64,000 nucleotides of DNA, taken from positions 682,001 to 746,000 of the forward strand of contig SJSR01000001.1 of the NCBI GenBank assembly GCA_004331795.1, read 5' to 3'. The notes below the pieces were generated by a model. The model made no database searches and was not told the DNA's origin. It saw only the letters and a program-made list of their open reading frames with translations. Within the stretch, counting starts at the first letter, position 1. Every line of letters begins with the position of its first letter. Shown piece by piece: positions 8,258 to 17,446 of the stretch. A program made the translations under genes and the position numbers. The stretch comes from Erythrobacteraceae bacterium CFH 75059. Its GTDB lineage: Bacteria > Pseudomonadota > Alphaproteobacteria > Sphingomonadales > Sphingomonadaceae.

Positions 8258-9504
8258 CGGCTGCCGTCTCCGAACGGCCGGAGAACCGCGGTGGCAAGGC
8301 GCCCGGACACCCCGGCGATGTCCTCGACCGGACGGACAATCAGGGTGAGAACCTGCACGGGACATTGGGCGCTCACGGTCAGGCGACCCGCGAACGGCGT
8401 TGCTTCCGCTGCGGAAGGCGGCACTTCCACGCGGCCGATTTCCTGCCCGTTCTCGCAGGCGAGCTGCCAGAAGGGGCGGCTGCCCAGACCCAGCTGCAGC
8501 TGGTCGAAGTGCCCTTCCAGCGTATAGGTCCCGGGCGGCAGATACTGGTACTGGCGCACGACCGGACCGCCCGCACCCGGCGGTGCGGCGAAGTCGACCA
8601 CGCCGACCTGCCCCTCCGCCAGAATGGCAGCCCCGGTGCCGGCGTCCGCATCCACCTGCCAGTCGAGCGGCGTGCGCACGTCCGTCCGCAACGCGAAACG
8701 CGGGTCGCGCGATCGGTTGCGCGGCGTCGCACCGCGCAGCGCCGTGTATTCCTGCCACGCACGGTCATGCTGACCGGCGGAGAACAGCGCGTTGACGAGA
8801 TACTCGCGCTGCTCCTTTGTCACCTCGAGCCCCGCGGCTCTCGCTTCGCTGAGAAACGCTGCTGCCGCGCCGGGCTGGATCCCGCTCCCGGCAACGAAGT
8901 CGAGAAAGCTGCGCGCCCAGACGGTGTCCGGACGCAGCCGCGCCAGCAGCCCGGCCCGCACGAGCGGTTCCGGAAGGGCGTTCGCCAGCACCGGATACAG
9001 GGTGTTGCGGGCGGTGTCGGACACTTTGAGGGCGATGTCGTAGTGGCGCAGCGCACCGGCAAGATCGCCGCGGCTGACCGCCTGCTCGATGGCCCATAGC
9101 TGGGGACGCAATTCGCGGCGGGACAGACGTGTGCTGTGGGCGAAGATCCGGTTGGAAAGGGCCGTATCGCCGCGCAGTTCCGCCTGGAAGGCGAGCACGG
9201 TCAGCGCGTCGGGGGTCAACGCATCCCGGCGAATGGCGAGGCGGGCCATCTCCGCCGCCGCCGACGTGTCGTCCGCCTCCGGCCGTGTGGCGAACATCTG
9301 TTCGGCATTGGCGGCGGCGATCTGTCCGTTGCCCGGTGCCAGCGCATGCGCCCGCCCCGCATCGGCGCGGACCAGCGCATTGGCGAGGCTGCCCGTGACC
9401 CCGAACCATGCCCCGACCGCGATCGCCGCCGCGACAGGCAGGCGGCGGCGCCAGTGCCCCTGCGGCCAGCGCGAGACGGATTTGGCGCGTCTGCGCTTGC
9501 CCAT
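8254..9504 (-). CDS. Membrane-anchored hypothetical with helical-repeat region, polysaccharide locus
   Basis: Protein of 416 residues. A basic N terminus is followed by one transmembrane segment (about 22-42). Residues 45-235 are Ala/Leu/Arg-rich helices resembling TPR-like repeats (for example ALRHYDIALKVSD). Residues 260-415 look beta-rich, with a carbohydrate-binding-like pattern (YLPPGTYTLEG, PFWQLACENG). Its ATG is one base from the end of the Wzc gene and its stop overlaps the next start, so it belongs to the operon. It could scaffold polymerase, kinase and exporter in the periplasm, but no catalytic motif is visible. Function unassigned. Confidence 0.8.
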   Translation of the reverse strand: MGKRRRAKSVSRWPQGHWRRRLPVAAAIAVGAWFGVTGSLANALVRADAGRAHALAPGNGQIAAANAEQMFATRPEADDTSAAAEMARLAIRRDALTPDALTVLAFQAELRGDTALSNRIFAHSTRLSRRELRPQLWAIEQAVSRGDLAGALRHYDIALKVSDTARNTLYPVLANALPEPLVRAGLLARLRPDTVWARSFLDFVAGSGIQPGAAAAFLSEARAAGLEVTKEQREYLVNALFSAGQHDRAWQEYTALRGATPRNRSRDPRFALRTDVRTPLDWQVDADAGTGAAILAEGQVGVVDFAAPPGAGGPVVRQYQYLPPGTYTLEGHFDQLQLGLGSRPFWQLACENGQEIGRVEVPPSAAEATPFAGRLTVSAQCPVQVLTLIVRPVEDIAGVSGRLATAVLRPFGDGSR

Positions 9505-9505
9505 G

Positions 9506-11719
9506 TCAGGCCGGCTTGGAGGCCGGCTCCCGGCCGTAGCTGTAGCCGTAGTCGTAGCCGTACCCGTAATGCGAGCGGCGCGATTCGAACTTGGTCAGCA
9601 CGCCGCCGAACACGCGCGCATTCGCGGCCATCAGGCGGTTCAGCGCCGTCTTCACCTGGGCCGAGCGGATGCCGTGCGATTCCACCGCGTAGATCACGCC
9701 CTCGACCCGGCTGGCGATGAGCGGCGCATCGGCCAGTCCCATCACCGGCGGGGAGTCGATGATCACGTGATCATAGGTCTTGAGCAGCCGGGTGATGAGC
9801 TCGCCCAGCCGCGCGCCGGTCAGCAGCTCGGCGGCGTTGGGCGGGATCGGCCCCGCAGACATGGCGGTGAAGCCGAGATCGGCCATGTCGAAGGTGAGCG
9901 AACCGATGTCTTCCTCGCCGGCGAGGAAATTGCTCAGACCCCGGTCGTGGTCGACGCCGCCGAGGTGGTGGACGGACGGCGAACGCATGTCGCCATCCAC
10001 CAGGATCACCTTCTTCCCTGCGCGCGCGAGGGTGGTGGCGAGCGCCAGCGAGGTGGTCGACTTGCCTTCCGCGGGCCGTGTCGAGGTGACGGAGAAGCTG
10101 CGCGGAACGCCGTGCTCGGTGGTGAAGGCGAGGTTCGTCTGGACCGCGATGTAGGCGTCGAACAGTTCCGACTTGCGGTCGAGCAAGGCATCGCGTGGAT
10201 CGCCGCCGTCCTCGACCTTCGGCACCGAACCGAGCAGCGGCAGGCCGAGGCGGCGCTGCAGTTCGGCCGGGTCGCTGATCGCGTCGTCGAGCTGTTCCAG
10301 CGCCAGCGCGAGCAGCGCACCGAGCGCAAGGCCGGCGAGCAGCGAAATGGCCAGGTTCAGCAGTAGGCGCGGGCTGGACGGCCGCTGCGGCACGTCGGCG
10401 ACGTCGACGATGGCGACGTTGTTGACGCCGATCCCGCCGGCGACGCCGATCTCCTTGAACCGCTGCAGCAGCGCGTCGTAGAGTGCCCGGTTGGTGTCGA
10501 CCTCCTGCTGGTAGACGTTGTACTGGATCGAGCGCCGGCGCAGGTCGAGATACTCGCCCTTCAGCGCGTTGACCCGCTGTGCCAGCGCGTTTTCGCGTTC
10601 GACCGCCTGCCGGTATTCGGCTTCGGACGCGCCGCTGACGCGGGCTTCCTCCCGGGCGATGGCGCGGTCCAGCTGGGTGATCTGCTCCTGCAATGCCTGC
10701 GCCGCCGGATAGCCCGGCTCGAACCGGACCAGCATCTGCTGGTATTCGGCTGCCCGCTCAGCACGGCGCTGCCTGAGGCCGTTGATCGCCTCGTTCGAGA
10801 GCGCCTCCATCGACGCCCCGCCCCGGCCGGCCTGACGGAAGCGTGCCTCGGCCTGGATGCGGTCGGCCGTCGCGCGGGTCAGCGCCGCGTTCAGCGTGGC
10901 GAGATTGTCCGCCACGATCGAGCGTTCCTGCGTCACCAGCCCGTCGGAGCCCGACTGGGCGGGCAGGTTGATGATCTGCTGCTCGGAGGCGTAGTTCACC
11001 AGCTGCCGCTGCGACTCGTCGAGCCGCTGCTTGTATTCGGTCAGCTGCCGCTGAAGCGCCTCGCGGCCGTAGGCCGTGGCCTGCACCTTGCGTTCGAGAT
11101 TGGTCTCGATGAAGGCCTGCGACCACGCATTCGCGACCCGCGCGGAAAAGGTGGGATCGGCGCTCGTGAAGCGGATCGAGACGAGGCGCGAGAGGCGCGT
11201 CGGCTCGATGCTCACATTGTCGAGCAGGATCTGCCCCGCCTCGCGCTGGCGGGTTGCGCGGCCCTCGGCGCGGAAGCGTCCGCTCGTCTGCTGGAAGGCC
11301 GGATCATCGCCCCCGTCATGGCCAAACAGCTCGAAGAACGTCGGGTCGTCGACCAGCCGCAGCTGTGTCGCCACCCGCTCGGCCAGCGACCGCGCGCGCA
11401 GCAGGCCGTACTGGGTCTGGTAGAACTCCTGGTCGGCGATGCTCGCCTCCCGCTCCACGCCCTGGAACTGGGTGACCTGATCCGATTCGCGCGAGATCTC
11501 GATGACGGAGGTGGCGGTGTATTTCGGCGTCATCAGCAGCGTGACGACCGCGCCGGCAATGACCGCAGCCACGACCGCGCCGATGATGGCCCACTTCCAC
11601 CGCTTCGCGATCCGCAGGTACTGCTGCAGCAGCGAGGGCGCCTCGAGCTCCATCTGGGCAGGGCGCGCCGGTTCGGCCGCGACGAGGCGGCTGGGCAGGT
11701 CTTGGGCGAGGATGTTCAT
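9506..11719 (-). CDS. Wzc-like polysaccharide co-polymerase and tyrosine autokinase
   Basis: Fusion of a Wzz chain-length domain with a BY-kinase, 737 residues. First membrane segment about 43-63, periplasmic coiled-coil region about 185-410, second membrane segment about 450-475, then the cytoplasmic kinase. Kinase motifs: Walker A in PAEGKSTTS (about 548-556), Walker A' in VILVDGDMRS and Walker B-like VIIDSPPVMG. The C terminus has six tyrosines in alternating positions (HYGYGYDYGYSYG), the usual autophosphorylation cluster. Such proteins control chain length and export through cycles of oligomerisation and phosphorylation. It follows the Wza-type gene by 13 bp. Confidence 0.93.
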   Translation of the reverse strand: MNILAQDLPSRLVAAEPARPAQMELEAPSLLQQYLRIAKRWKWAIIGAVVAAVIAGAVVTLLMTPKYTATSVIEISRESDQVTQFQGVEREASIADQEFYQTQYGLLRARSLAERVATQLRLVDDPTFFELFGHDGGDDPAFQQTSGRFRAEGRATRQREAGQILLDNVSIEPTRLSRLVSIRFTSADPTFSARVANAWSQAFIETNLERKVQATAYGREALQRQLTEYKQRLDESQRQLVNYASEQQIINLPAQSGSDGLVTQERSIVADNLATLNAALTRATADRIQAEARFRQAGRGGASMEALSNEAINGLRQRRAERAAEYQQMLVRFEPGYPAAQALQEQITQLDRAIAREEARVSGASEAEYRQAVERENALAQRVNALKGEYLDLRRRSIQYNVYQQEVDTNRALYDALLQRFKEIGVAGGIGVNNVAIVDVADVPQRPSSPRLLLNLAISLLAGLALGALLALALEQLDDAISDPAELQRRLGLPLLGSVPKVEDGGDPRDALLDRKSELFDAYIAVQTNLAFTTEHGVPRSFSVTSTRPAEGKSTTSLALATTLARAGKKVILVDGDMRSPSVHHLGGVDHDRGLSNFLAGEEDIGSLTFDMADLGFTAMSAGPIPPNAAELLTGARLGELITRLLKTYDHVIIDSPPVMGLADAPLIASRVEGVIYAVESHGIRSAQVKTALNRLMAANARVFGGVLTKFESRRSHYGYGYDYGYSYGREPASKPA

Positions 11720-11732
11720 GCCGGGAGGAAAC

Positions 11733-12440
11733 TCACTGGAGGATCGCGATCACCGGCGAGGCGAGCAGCGGGGCGATGCCCACGAAGTCGCGGAACAGCC
11801 GCCGCTGCGGACTGTCGCCGACCACCACCACGTCATTGGCGAAGAGCGAGGGATCCTCGTAGGCGCCGCGGCGGATCGCGTTGATGTTGTAGAGCGCCGC
11901 CATGCGCTGTCCGTTGACCGTGCGCAGGATGACGACATCGTCCTGCTTGGCGAACTCGGTCAGGCCCCGGGCCGAGGCGATCGCCCGGAGCAGCGTCATC
12001 TGATTGGTCACCGGGTAGAGGCCGGGCTCCACCACCTGACCGTCGACGGTGACGACCTGGCTGACGGAGTTCTCGATGTTCACGGTGACGTCGGGATTGC
12101 GGACATAGCGGCCGCGCAGCGCGCCGGCGATGTCGTCGGCCAGTTCCCGCGCCGTCTTGCCGCCGGCATCGAGCGTCCCGATGAGCGGCATGGCGATGCG
12201 TCCGCCGGCGTCGACCTGCATGCGCCGGCTCAGCTCCTGCACCCCGAACACCGACACGGTGATGGTGTCCAGCGGACCGATCAGCGACAATCGGTCCTGC
12301 GCGGTCAGATCCGAACGGATCGGCGCCGGCAGGGCGCGCTCGCCCTCGACGATCGTCAGCCCGGCGGCCGGCTGCAAGCGGGGCTGTCCCGCGCACGCGG
12401 CAAGAAGCGCAAGAACCGGGAGCAGAAAAACCTTGGGCAT
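11733..12440 (-). CDS. Wza-like polysaccharide export lipoprotein
   Basis: Outer-membrane polysaccharide export protein of 235 residues. The lipobox LLAAC places the lipidated Cys at residue 16. A Poly_export domain covers about 50-130 (GPLDTITVSVFGV, MPLIGTL) and an SLBB-type domain about 135-205 (VVEPGLYPV, RAIASARG). It is shorter than E. coli Wza and resembles the compact exporters of alphaproteobacteria. ATG 12440 is supported by the lipoprotein signal and by a promoter-like sequence ending 34 bp upstream. It opens a co-transcribed set with the Wzc-type gene and the two unassigned proteins. Confidence 0.92.
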   Translation of the reverse strand: MPKVFLLPVLALLAACAGQPRLQPAAGLTIVEGERALPAPIRSDLTAQDRLSLIGPLDTITVSVFGVQELSRRMQVDAGGRIAMPLIGTLDAGGKTARELADDIAGALRGRYVRNPDVTVNIENSVSQVVTVDGQVVEPGLYPVTNQMTLLRAIASARGLTEFAKQDDVVILRTVNGQRMAALYNINAIRRGAYEDPSLFANDVVVVGDSPQRRLFRDFVGIAPLLASPVIAILQ

Positions 12441-12473
12441 CGCGAACAGTTCCAGTGAGTTCGGCTGCCTGAG

Positions 12474-12502
12474 CCTATAGTGAACAGCGCCCGCAAGGTA
12501 AA
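12474..12502 (-). promoter_or_regulatory. Sigma70-like promoter of the wza-type operon
   Basis: On the minus strand TTTACC and TATAGG are separated by exactly 17 bases (-10 at 12474-12479, -35 at 12497-12502); each matches four of six consensus positions. Predicted transcription starts near 12467, about 27 bases before the ATG at 12440. The 83-bp gap is AT-rich relative to its surroundings. Confidence 0.45.
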
Positions 12503-12523
12503 GTTGGCGTGTCCCGCGCAAGA

Positions 12524-13906
12524 TCAGGGAGTGTCGTCCAGTCTGCGTGTGCTGCCGGACAGCCACACTGCCGCCAGCATCAGCACGCCCATGACGAGCG
12601 GCGTTCGCGCCGGATAGTCGATGAGGCTTGCCGCCGCAACCAGCAGGATCAGCGCGGAGCCGGCGAGCGGCAGCAGCCGCGCGGGACGCGCCTTGAGCGC
12701 CCGCCACGTCGCCACACCCCACCACGCCGCCCCGGCGAGCAGCAACGCCGCGCCCGCGACACCGCCTTCAAGGGTGATCTGGAGCCAGTCGCTGTGCGCC
12801 TGGTTGATGTATTGCGGCTGCAGCATGGCTTCCGGTTCGGTCACGCGGAACACCGGGTCGAAGGTGCCGAACCCCGTGCCAGCGGGCAGGTAGAACTGCG
12901 TCATCTGCACCACCACCGGCAGGAACCGGTTGCGCAGGTCGTCGGCCGAGGCGAGCGTCAGCGCGCGATCGACCGACACGGCGCGCCCCGACAGGACGCT
13001 CAGCACGAGCACGCCGACGATGGCCGCCACGATGATCCCGACCACCGGCACCAGCAGCCGCCGCGGCAACCGTGCCGCCAGCGTGCGGACCTGCTTGCGC
13101 GCGATGGCGAGGCCGGCAACGGCGCCGGCGAAGCCCAGCACCAGGCCCGCGCGCGAGCCGCTGGCGAACACGAGAAGAAGGAACACCGGGATCAGCCCGA
13201 TGGCCGCCACGGCGCGGAAATGGCGGCTGTCGTCCGCGCGCAGGCCCCACACCGGCGCCAGCACGCAGCCCATGGCGAGGAACAGGGCGAAGTGGTTGCG
13301 GTTGGCAAAGCTGCCGCTGACCTCCCCCCGCATGTCGTTGACGAAAGGGCTGTCCCAGCGCGCGCCCGACACCTGCAGCAGGGCGATCAGGCCGCCGGCG
13401 ACGACCAGCCCGAGCAGCACGCCGGCGATGCGCCGGTGCTGGTCGCGATCGAGCTGTTCGGCCAGCAGCAGCACGGCTGCGGGAACGATCAGCGAGCCGA
13501 GCGCATTGGCGGTGCCGCCGGGCGACATGCTGAGCGGGCGCCAGGGCTGCTCGAGGCCCGCCACGAGCGCCGATTGCGCCAGCAGGTCGCGGCCGGGCAG
13601 CGCCGTCCACAGCGCCGGCGGCAACGGCACCAGCTGAAGCGCGACCAGCGCGATCGTGGCGCCCAGCAGCAGCGCCGGCGCGGAACGCGGCAGGCGGACC
13701 CGCACGGAAAACAGGATCAGCGCGCCCAGAACGCCCCAGGCGAAGAACCGCACCACCGGCTGACCGAGAACGTCGGCACGCGAGGCGCCTCCCGCCAGCA
13801 GCAGCACCGTCAGCAGGGCGGCAAGCAGCCAGAAGGCCAGCGGCGAACCCGCTTCGCGCATGCTGCCGGAGGATGAGTCCATGGACGCGGTTCTTGCAAC
13901 AATCAT
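12524..13906 (-). CDS. O-antigen ligase / polymerase-like membrane protein
   Basis: Polytopic inner-membrane protein of 460 residues with about 11-12 hydrophobic segments and a longer periplasmic loop near residues 330-380. The Wzy_C/O-antigen ligase signature is visible: GSFANRNHFALFLAMG, then SGSRAGLVLGF, and a loop with GFGTFDPVF and QAHSDWLQ. Members polymerise or ligate lipid-linked glycans on the periplasmic side. ATG 13906 is used; ATG 13882 is equally possible, and neither has a good ribosome binding site. It ends 83 bp before the Wza-type gene and is probably in the same regulon. Confidence 0.88.
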   Translation of the reverse strand: MIVARTASMDSSSGSMREAGSPLAFWLLAALLTVLLLAGGASRADVLGQPVVRFFAWGVLGALILFSVRVRLPRSAPALLLGATIALVALQLVPLPPALWTALPGRDLLAQSALVAGLEQPWRPLSMSPGGTANALGSLIVPAAVLLLAEQLDRDQHRRIAGVLLGLVVAGGLIALLQVSGARWDSPFVNDMRGEVSGSFANRNHFALFLAMGCVLAPVWGLRADDSRHFRAVAAIGLIPVFLLLVFASGSRAGLVLGFAGAVAGLAIARKQVRTLAARLPRRLLVPVVGIIVAAIVGVLVLSVLSGRAVSVDRALTLASADDLRNRFLPVVVQMTQFYLPAGTGFGTFDPVFRVTEPEAMLQPQYINQAHSDWLQITLEGGVAGAALLLAGAAWWGVATWRALKARPARLLPLAGSALILLVAAASLIDYPARTPLVMGVLMLAAVWLSGSTRRLDDTP

Positions 13907-13942
13907 TTGAGGGAAGAGGCAGGCCGCCATACAAGCGCCGCC

Positions 13943-14437
13943 ATGGAAGCACAATCCCGCCCCCTCCGAAGCCGCACCGTCCACGCTCGCATCGCCGCTG
14001 CGGCGATGGTCGTGGCGCTCTCTGGCGGCCTTGCGGCCTGCGGCGAGCCGATCGCGTTGCCGGATGCCGCTACCGGGACCGCGGCCGGGCGCACCCCGTC
14101 AGCCGAGGAGCGGCGGGCGGCGCAGTCCCTGTCGATCGGCAACCAGCAAGCGCTGGCCGCCGCCACCCCCTATGACCGCGCGCTCCTGTGCAGCTTCGCG
14201 CTGGAGGCGCTCGACGGGCAGCTGCGCGAACGCGGGCTGCTCAACGATGCGCAGCGGCAGGCGTTTGCGCAGATGCGGGCGGAGTTCGCCCGGCAGCTGC
14301 GGGCAACCGCCGGAGAGCGGGCTGAGGCGGATGTGGCGCGCGACCGGCAGACGGTGGCCGAGGCGCATCCCGAGCCGGGCGACCAAGCGCAGATCGCCAT
14401 CGGCTGCCTGCGGCGCTTTCAGCAGGAGACGGCCTGA
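13943..14437 (+). CDS. Hypothetical lipoprotein
   Basis: Protein of 164 residues, divergent from the O-antigen ligase-like gene. An arginine-rich start and a hydrophobic stretch lead to a lipobox-like GGLAAC near residue 32, so lipidation is likely. The mature part is helical and Ala/Arg/Gln-rich, with two further cysteines (LLCSFALEAL and AIGCLRRF) that could form a disulfide. A TTG 36 bases upstream is an alternative start. The next gene converges 27 bp away. No family is recognised. Confidence 0.65.
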   Translation: MEAQSRPLRSRTVHARIAAAAMVVALSGGLAACGEPIALPDAATGTAAGRTPSAEERRAAQSLSIGNQQALAAATPYDRALLCSFALEALDGQLRERGLLNDAQRQAFAQMRAEFARQLRATAGERAEADVARDRQTVAEAHPEPGDQAQIAIGCLRRFQQETA

Positions 14438-14464
14438 CGCCGCGGCATCGCTCGCCAAGGAGGA

Positions 14465-15271
14465 CTAGCCAAGGGCGATGTCCGGCGCATCCTCCTGCTT
14501 CATGCCGACCACGTGATAGCCTGCATCGACATGGTGGACCTCGCCGGTCACACCGGAGGCCAGGTCGGAGAGCAGGTACAGCCCGGCGCCGCCCACATCC
14601 TCGATGGTGATGTTGCGGCGCAGGGGCGCGTTCAGCTCGTTCCAGCGCAGGATATAGCGGAAGTCGCCAATGCCGCTCGCGGCCAGCGTCTTGACCGGAC
14701 CGGCCGACAACGCGTTGACGCGGATGCCGTCAGGGCCGAGATCGTTGGCGAGGTAGCGGACGCTCGCCTCGAGCGCCGCCTTCGCCACGCCCATGACGTT
14801 GTAGTGCGGCACGACCTTTTCCGCCCCGTAATAGGTCAGCGTCAGCACGCTGCCCCCGTCGGGCATCATCGCCGCCGCCCGGCGCGTCACCGCCACGAGC
14901 GAGTAGGCAGAGACGTTCATGGTCATCAGGAAGTTGTCGAGCGAGGTGTCGACGAACCGGCCGCGCAGCTCGTTCTTGTCCGAAAAGCCGATGGCGTGAA
15001 CGAGGAAATCGAGCGTCCCCCACCGCTCCTGCAGCTGCGCGAAGGTCCGGTCGAGCGCGGCCATGTCCGAGACATCGCAGTCGAGCGTAACGTCGCTCCC
15101 CAGTTGCGCGGCGAGCGGCGCCACCCGCTTGCCCAGCGCCTCGCCCTGATAGGAGAAGGCCAGCTCGGCACCATGTTCCGCGAGTTTCTGCGCAATGCCC
15201 CAGGCCAGCGACCTCGTGTTCGCCAGCCCCATGATGAGCCCGCGCTTTCCCTTCATCAGACCTGTCGTCAC
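14465..15271 (-). CDS. fabI: Enoyl-[acyl-carrier-protein] reductase (NADH)
   Basis: FabI, 268 residues, reduces trans-2-enoyl-ACP in the last step of each fatty-acid elongation round. The atypical SDR marks of FabI are present: GLANTRSLAWGIA for cofactor binding, HAIGFSDK, and the catalytic Tyr-x6-Lys in YNVMGVAK preceded by YYGAEKVVP. The end YHVVGM also fits. GTG 15271 is the start: a GGGAGG ribosome binding site lies 6 bases upstream, and the codon overlaps the stop of the BrkB/YihY gene as GTGA. Confidence 0.95.
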   Translation of the reverse strand: MTTGLMKGKRGLIMGLANTRSLAWGIAQKLAEHGAELAFSYQGEALGKRVAPLAAQLGSDVTLDCDVSDMAALDRTFAQLQERWGTLDFLVHAIGFSDKNELRGRFVDTSLDNFLMTMNVSAYSLVAVTRRAAAMMPDGGSVLTLTYYGAEKVVPHYNVMGVAKAALEASVRYLANDLGPDGIRVNALSAGPVKTLAASGIGDFRYILRWNELNAPLRRNITIEDVGGAGLYLLSDLASGVTGEVHHVDAGYHVVGMKQEDAPDIALG

Positions 15272-16326
15272 GATGTTCCTCCCAGTGTGTGCGCCGCCTC
15301 CTGCGTCGCCGGATCCGCTGTATCGAGCGCGATGACCGCGTCTCCCGCCGCGTCGTCGGCAGGCGCGTCCCCGTCGACGACCGCCGCCTCTTCCTCGGGC
15401 GTTTCGGCGAGCGCAGCGTTCAGTTCCGCGCCGATGACCAGGCCGAACCCGACCAGCCAGAAGAAGAACAGCGCCACCATGGCTCCGGCCAGGCTGCCAT
15501 AGGTGAGGTCGTAGCTGAAGAAGCTGCGGAGCAGCGGCGGCAGGGCCATGGTGACAGCGATCCACCACACCGTGACCAGCAGCACGCCTGGCCACTTGGC
15601 GTAGCGGCGGCCGCGATAGGCATGCGGGGTGAGGGTGTAGAACAGCAGGTAGAGCGACAGGAACAGCCCGAAGGCGGGCACGATGCGGGACAGGCGCAGC
15701 CGAGCGAGCGCGGTGGTGAGATCCGGCAGAAAGGCGGCGATGAACTCCTGCGCGGTGCCGATCAGCACCTGGGCGATCAGCGACAAAAGCAGCAGCACGA
15801 CGGCAAGCACGGTGATCCCGGCCGAGAGCAGCCGATAGCGCAGAAAGGAGACGCTGGCCTCGGTGCCATAGGCCCGGCGCAGGACATCTCGGATTGTCTC
15901 GATCAGGCTGCCGACGGTCCACAGCGCCACCAGTCCGCCGGCCCACAGCAGCCATCCGCTGCGCGCCGCGATGACGTCCAGCGCGACCGGGCGCAGCGTG
16001 TCCGCCACCACCGGCGGCAGGGCGAGCAGCACGGCGTTCACGGTCGCCGCCCGGTCCTCCTCCCCGCCGATCAGCGAGAACACCGCCGCGCCGAGGATGA
16101 AAAAGGGAAAGATCGCCAGCATCGACATGTAGGCAAGGTTGCCGGCATGGATGAAGCCGTCGTTGTAGGTGCCGTTCAGCACCCGCTTGCCGATCTCGTA
16201 GGCCCGTGTCCCGGGTCCGTAGTCGCGCCGGATGCGTCCCTTGAGCTTCTGCGCCGCCCGGCGCCGCGCCTCCGGCGACAGGGAGCGGACGGGCTGCTCG
16301 TGCGCAGGTGCCGGCGCGTCACTCAC
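15268..16326 (-). CDS. YihY/BrkB-family inner membrane protein
   Basis: UPF0761-type protein of 352 residues with about six hydrophobic segments between residues 60 and 310. The N terminus is basic and polar (about 1-55), followed by NGTYNDGFIHAGNLAYMSMLAIFPFF, typical of the family near its first membrane segment; the C-terminal 45 residues are acidic and Ala-rich. The family, once called ribonuclease BN, has no settled function. It sits directly upstream of fabI and is translationally coupled to it, so envelope or lipid-related expression is likely. Confidence 0.88.
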   Translation of the reverse strand: MSDAPAPAHEQPVRSLSPEARRRAAQKLKGRIRRDYGPGTRAYEIGKRVLNGTYNDGFIHAGNLAYMSMLAIFPFFILGAAVFSLIGGEEDRAATVNAVLLALPPVVADTLRPVALDVIAARSGWLLWAGGLVALWTVGSLIETIRDVLRRAYGTEASVSFLRYRLLSAGITVLAVVLLLLSLIAQVLIGTAQEFIAAFLPDLTTALARLRLSRIVPAFGLFLSLYLLFYTLTPHAYRGRRYAKWPGVLLVTVWWIAVTMALPPLLRSFFSYDLTYGSLAGAMVALFFFWLVGFGLVIGAELNAALAETPEEEAAVVDGDAPADDAAGDAVIALDTADPATQEAAHTLGGTS

Positions 16327-16370
16327 CGGCCGGACTCCGGCGCATCATCGCTGGCCGGCGGGTGCAAGGC

Positions 16371-17324
16371 TTACCCCGCGAGGGTGGCACGCGGATCGCT
16401 CGCGTCGCGCCAGCCTTCCAGCCTGGCCGCAAGCTCGGACACATCGGCCGGCAGCTGGATCGACAGGGTGACGAGCTGGTCGCCGCGGGTGCCATCCTTG
16501 CGGGAGAACCCCTTGCCGCGCAGCCGCAGGACAGTGCCGCTGCTCGAGCCGGGCTTGACCGTCATCATCACCGGCCCGTCGACCGTGGGCACCCGCACCC
16601 GCGCCCCGCGGACCGCCTCGTCGAGGGTGACGGGCAGCTCCATGCGCACATCGTCGCCGTCGCGGCGAAACACCCGGTGCGGCTCGATGGCGATCGTGAT
16701 CAGCGCGTCTCCAGCCCCGCCCGGCCCCGCTTCGCCCTTGCCGCGCAGGCGCATCTGGGTGCCGTCCTCGACCCCCGCCGGCAGCTTGAGATCCACCGTC
16801 TTGCCGTCGGCCAGGGTGATGCGCTGCTCCGTGCGGGTCGCCGCGTCGGTGAACGGCACCCGCAGCCGGTACTGGACGTCGGCGCCGCGCGCGGGCGGGG
16901 CGCGAAAGCCGCCCCGGAAGCCCCCCTGCCGCCCGCCCATCCCCGCGCGCGCTCCGCCGCCGCTGCCGAACAGGCCCTCGAACAGGTCGCCAAGATCGAC
17001 CCCTTCCTGCGCGAAGCCGCCGAACTCCTCGGCCCGGAACCCGCCCGGTCCGCCGGCCGCATGCCGGAAGCCGCCGCCCATGCCGGCGAACGGGTTGGTA
17101 GGGTTGCCGTCGGCGTCGATCTCGCCGCGGTCGAACCGGGCGCGCTTGTCCGCATCGGAGAGCAGGTCGTATGCGTTGGTGACGCGCGAGAACCGCTCCG
17201 CCGCCTGCGGATTGTTCGCGTTGCGGTCGGGATGGAGTTCCTTGGCCAGCTTGCGGTAGGCGCTCTTGATCTCCTTTTCGGAGGCGTCGCGCGCCACGCC
17301 AAGAGTCGCGTAAGGGTCTGCCAT
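16371..17324 (-). CDS. DnaJ-class co-chaperone without zinc finger (CbpA-like)
   Basis: J-domain protein of 317 residues. The J domain covers residues 1-70 with the HPD triad in KELHPDRNAN. A Gly/Phe-rich region follows (about 80-140), then two DnaJ C-terminal substrate-binding domains (about 145-300). The CxxCxGxG zinc repeats of DnaJ are absent, as in CbpA. Such proteins stimulate DnaK ATPase and help disaggregation. No ribosome binding site is obvious upstream of the ATG. The gene is divergent from pdxH, 122 bp away. Confidence 0.92.
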   Translation of the reverse strand: MADPYATLGVARDASEKEIKSAYRKLAKELHPDRNANNPQAAERFSRVTNAYDLLSDADKRARFDRGEIDADGNPTNPFAGMGGGFRHAAGGPGGFRAEEFGGFAQEGVDLGDLFEGLFGSGGGARAGMGGRQGGFRGGFRAPPARGADVQYRLRVPFTDAATRTEQRITLADGKTVDLKLPAGVEDGTQMRLRGKGEAGPGGAGDALITIAIEPHRVFRRDGDDVRMELPVTLDEAVRGARVRVPTVDGPVMMTVKPGSSSGTVLRLRGKGFSRKDGTRGDQLVTLSIQLPADVSELAARLEGWRDASDPRATLAG

Positions 17325-17446
17325 GGCGTCTAGCTAGGTGCAGGACAGAAGGAGGGCAATTGCTTTCCACCCGTGCGCATCGGCGCTAAGGGCGGGGTCC
17401 GCCGCCGCGGCCGCCGTCGCGGCGACGGTGTTGCAAGGGCATGGGC

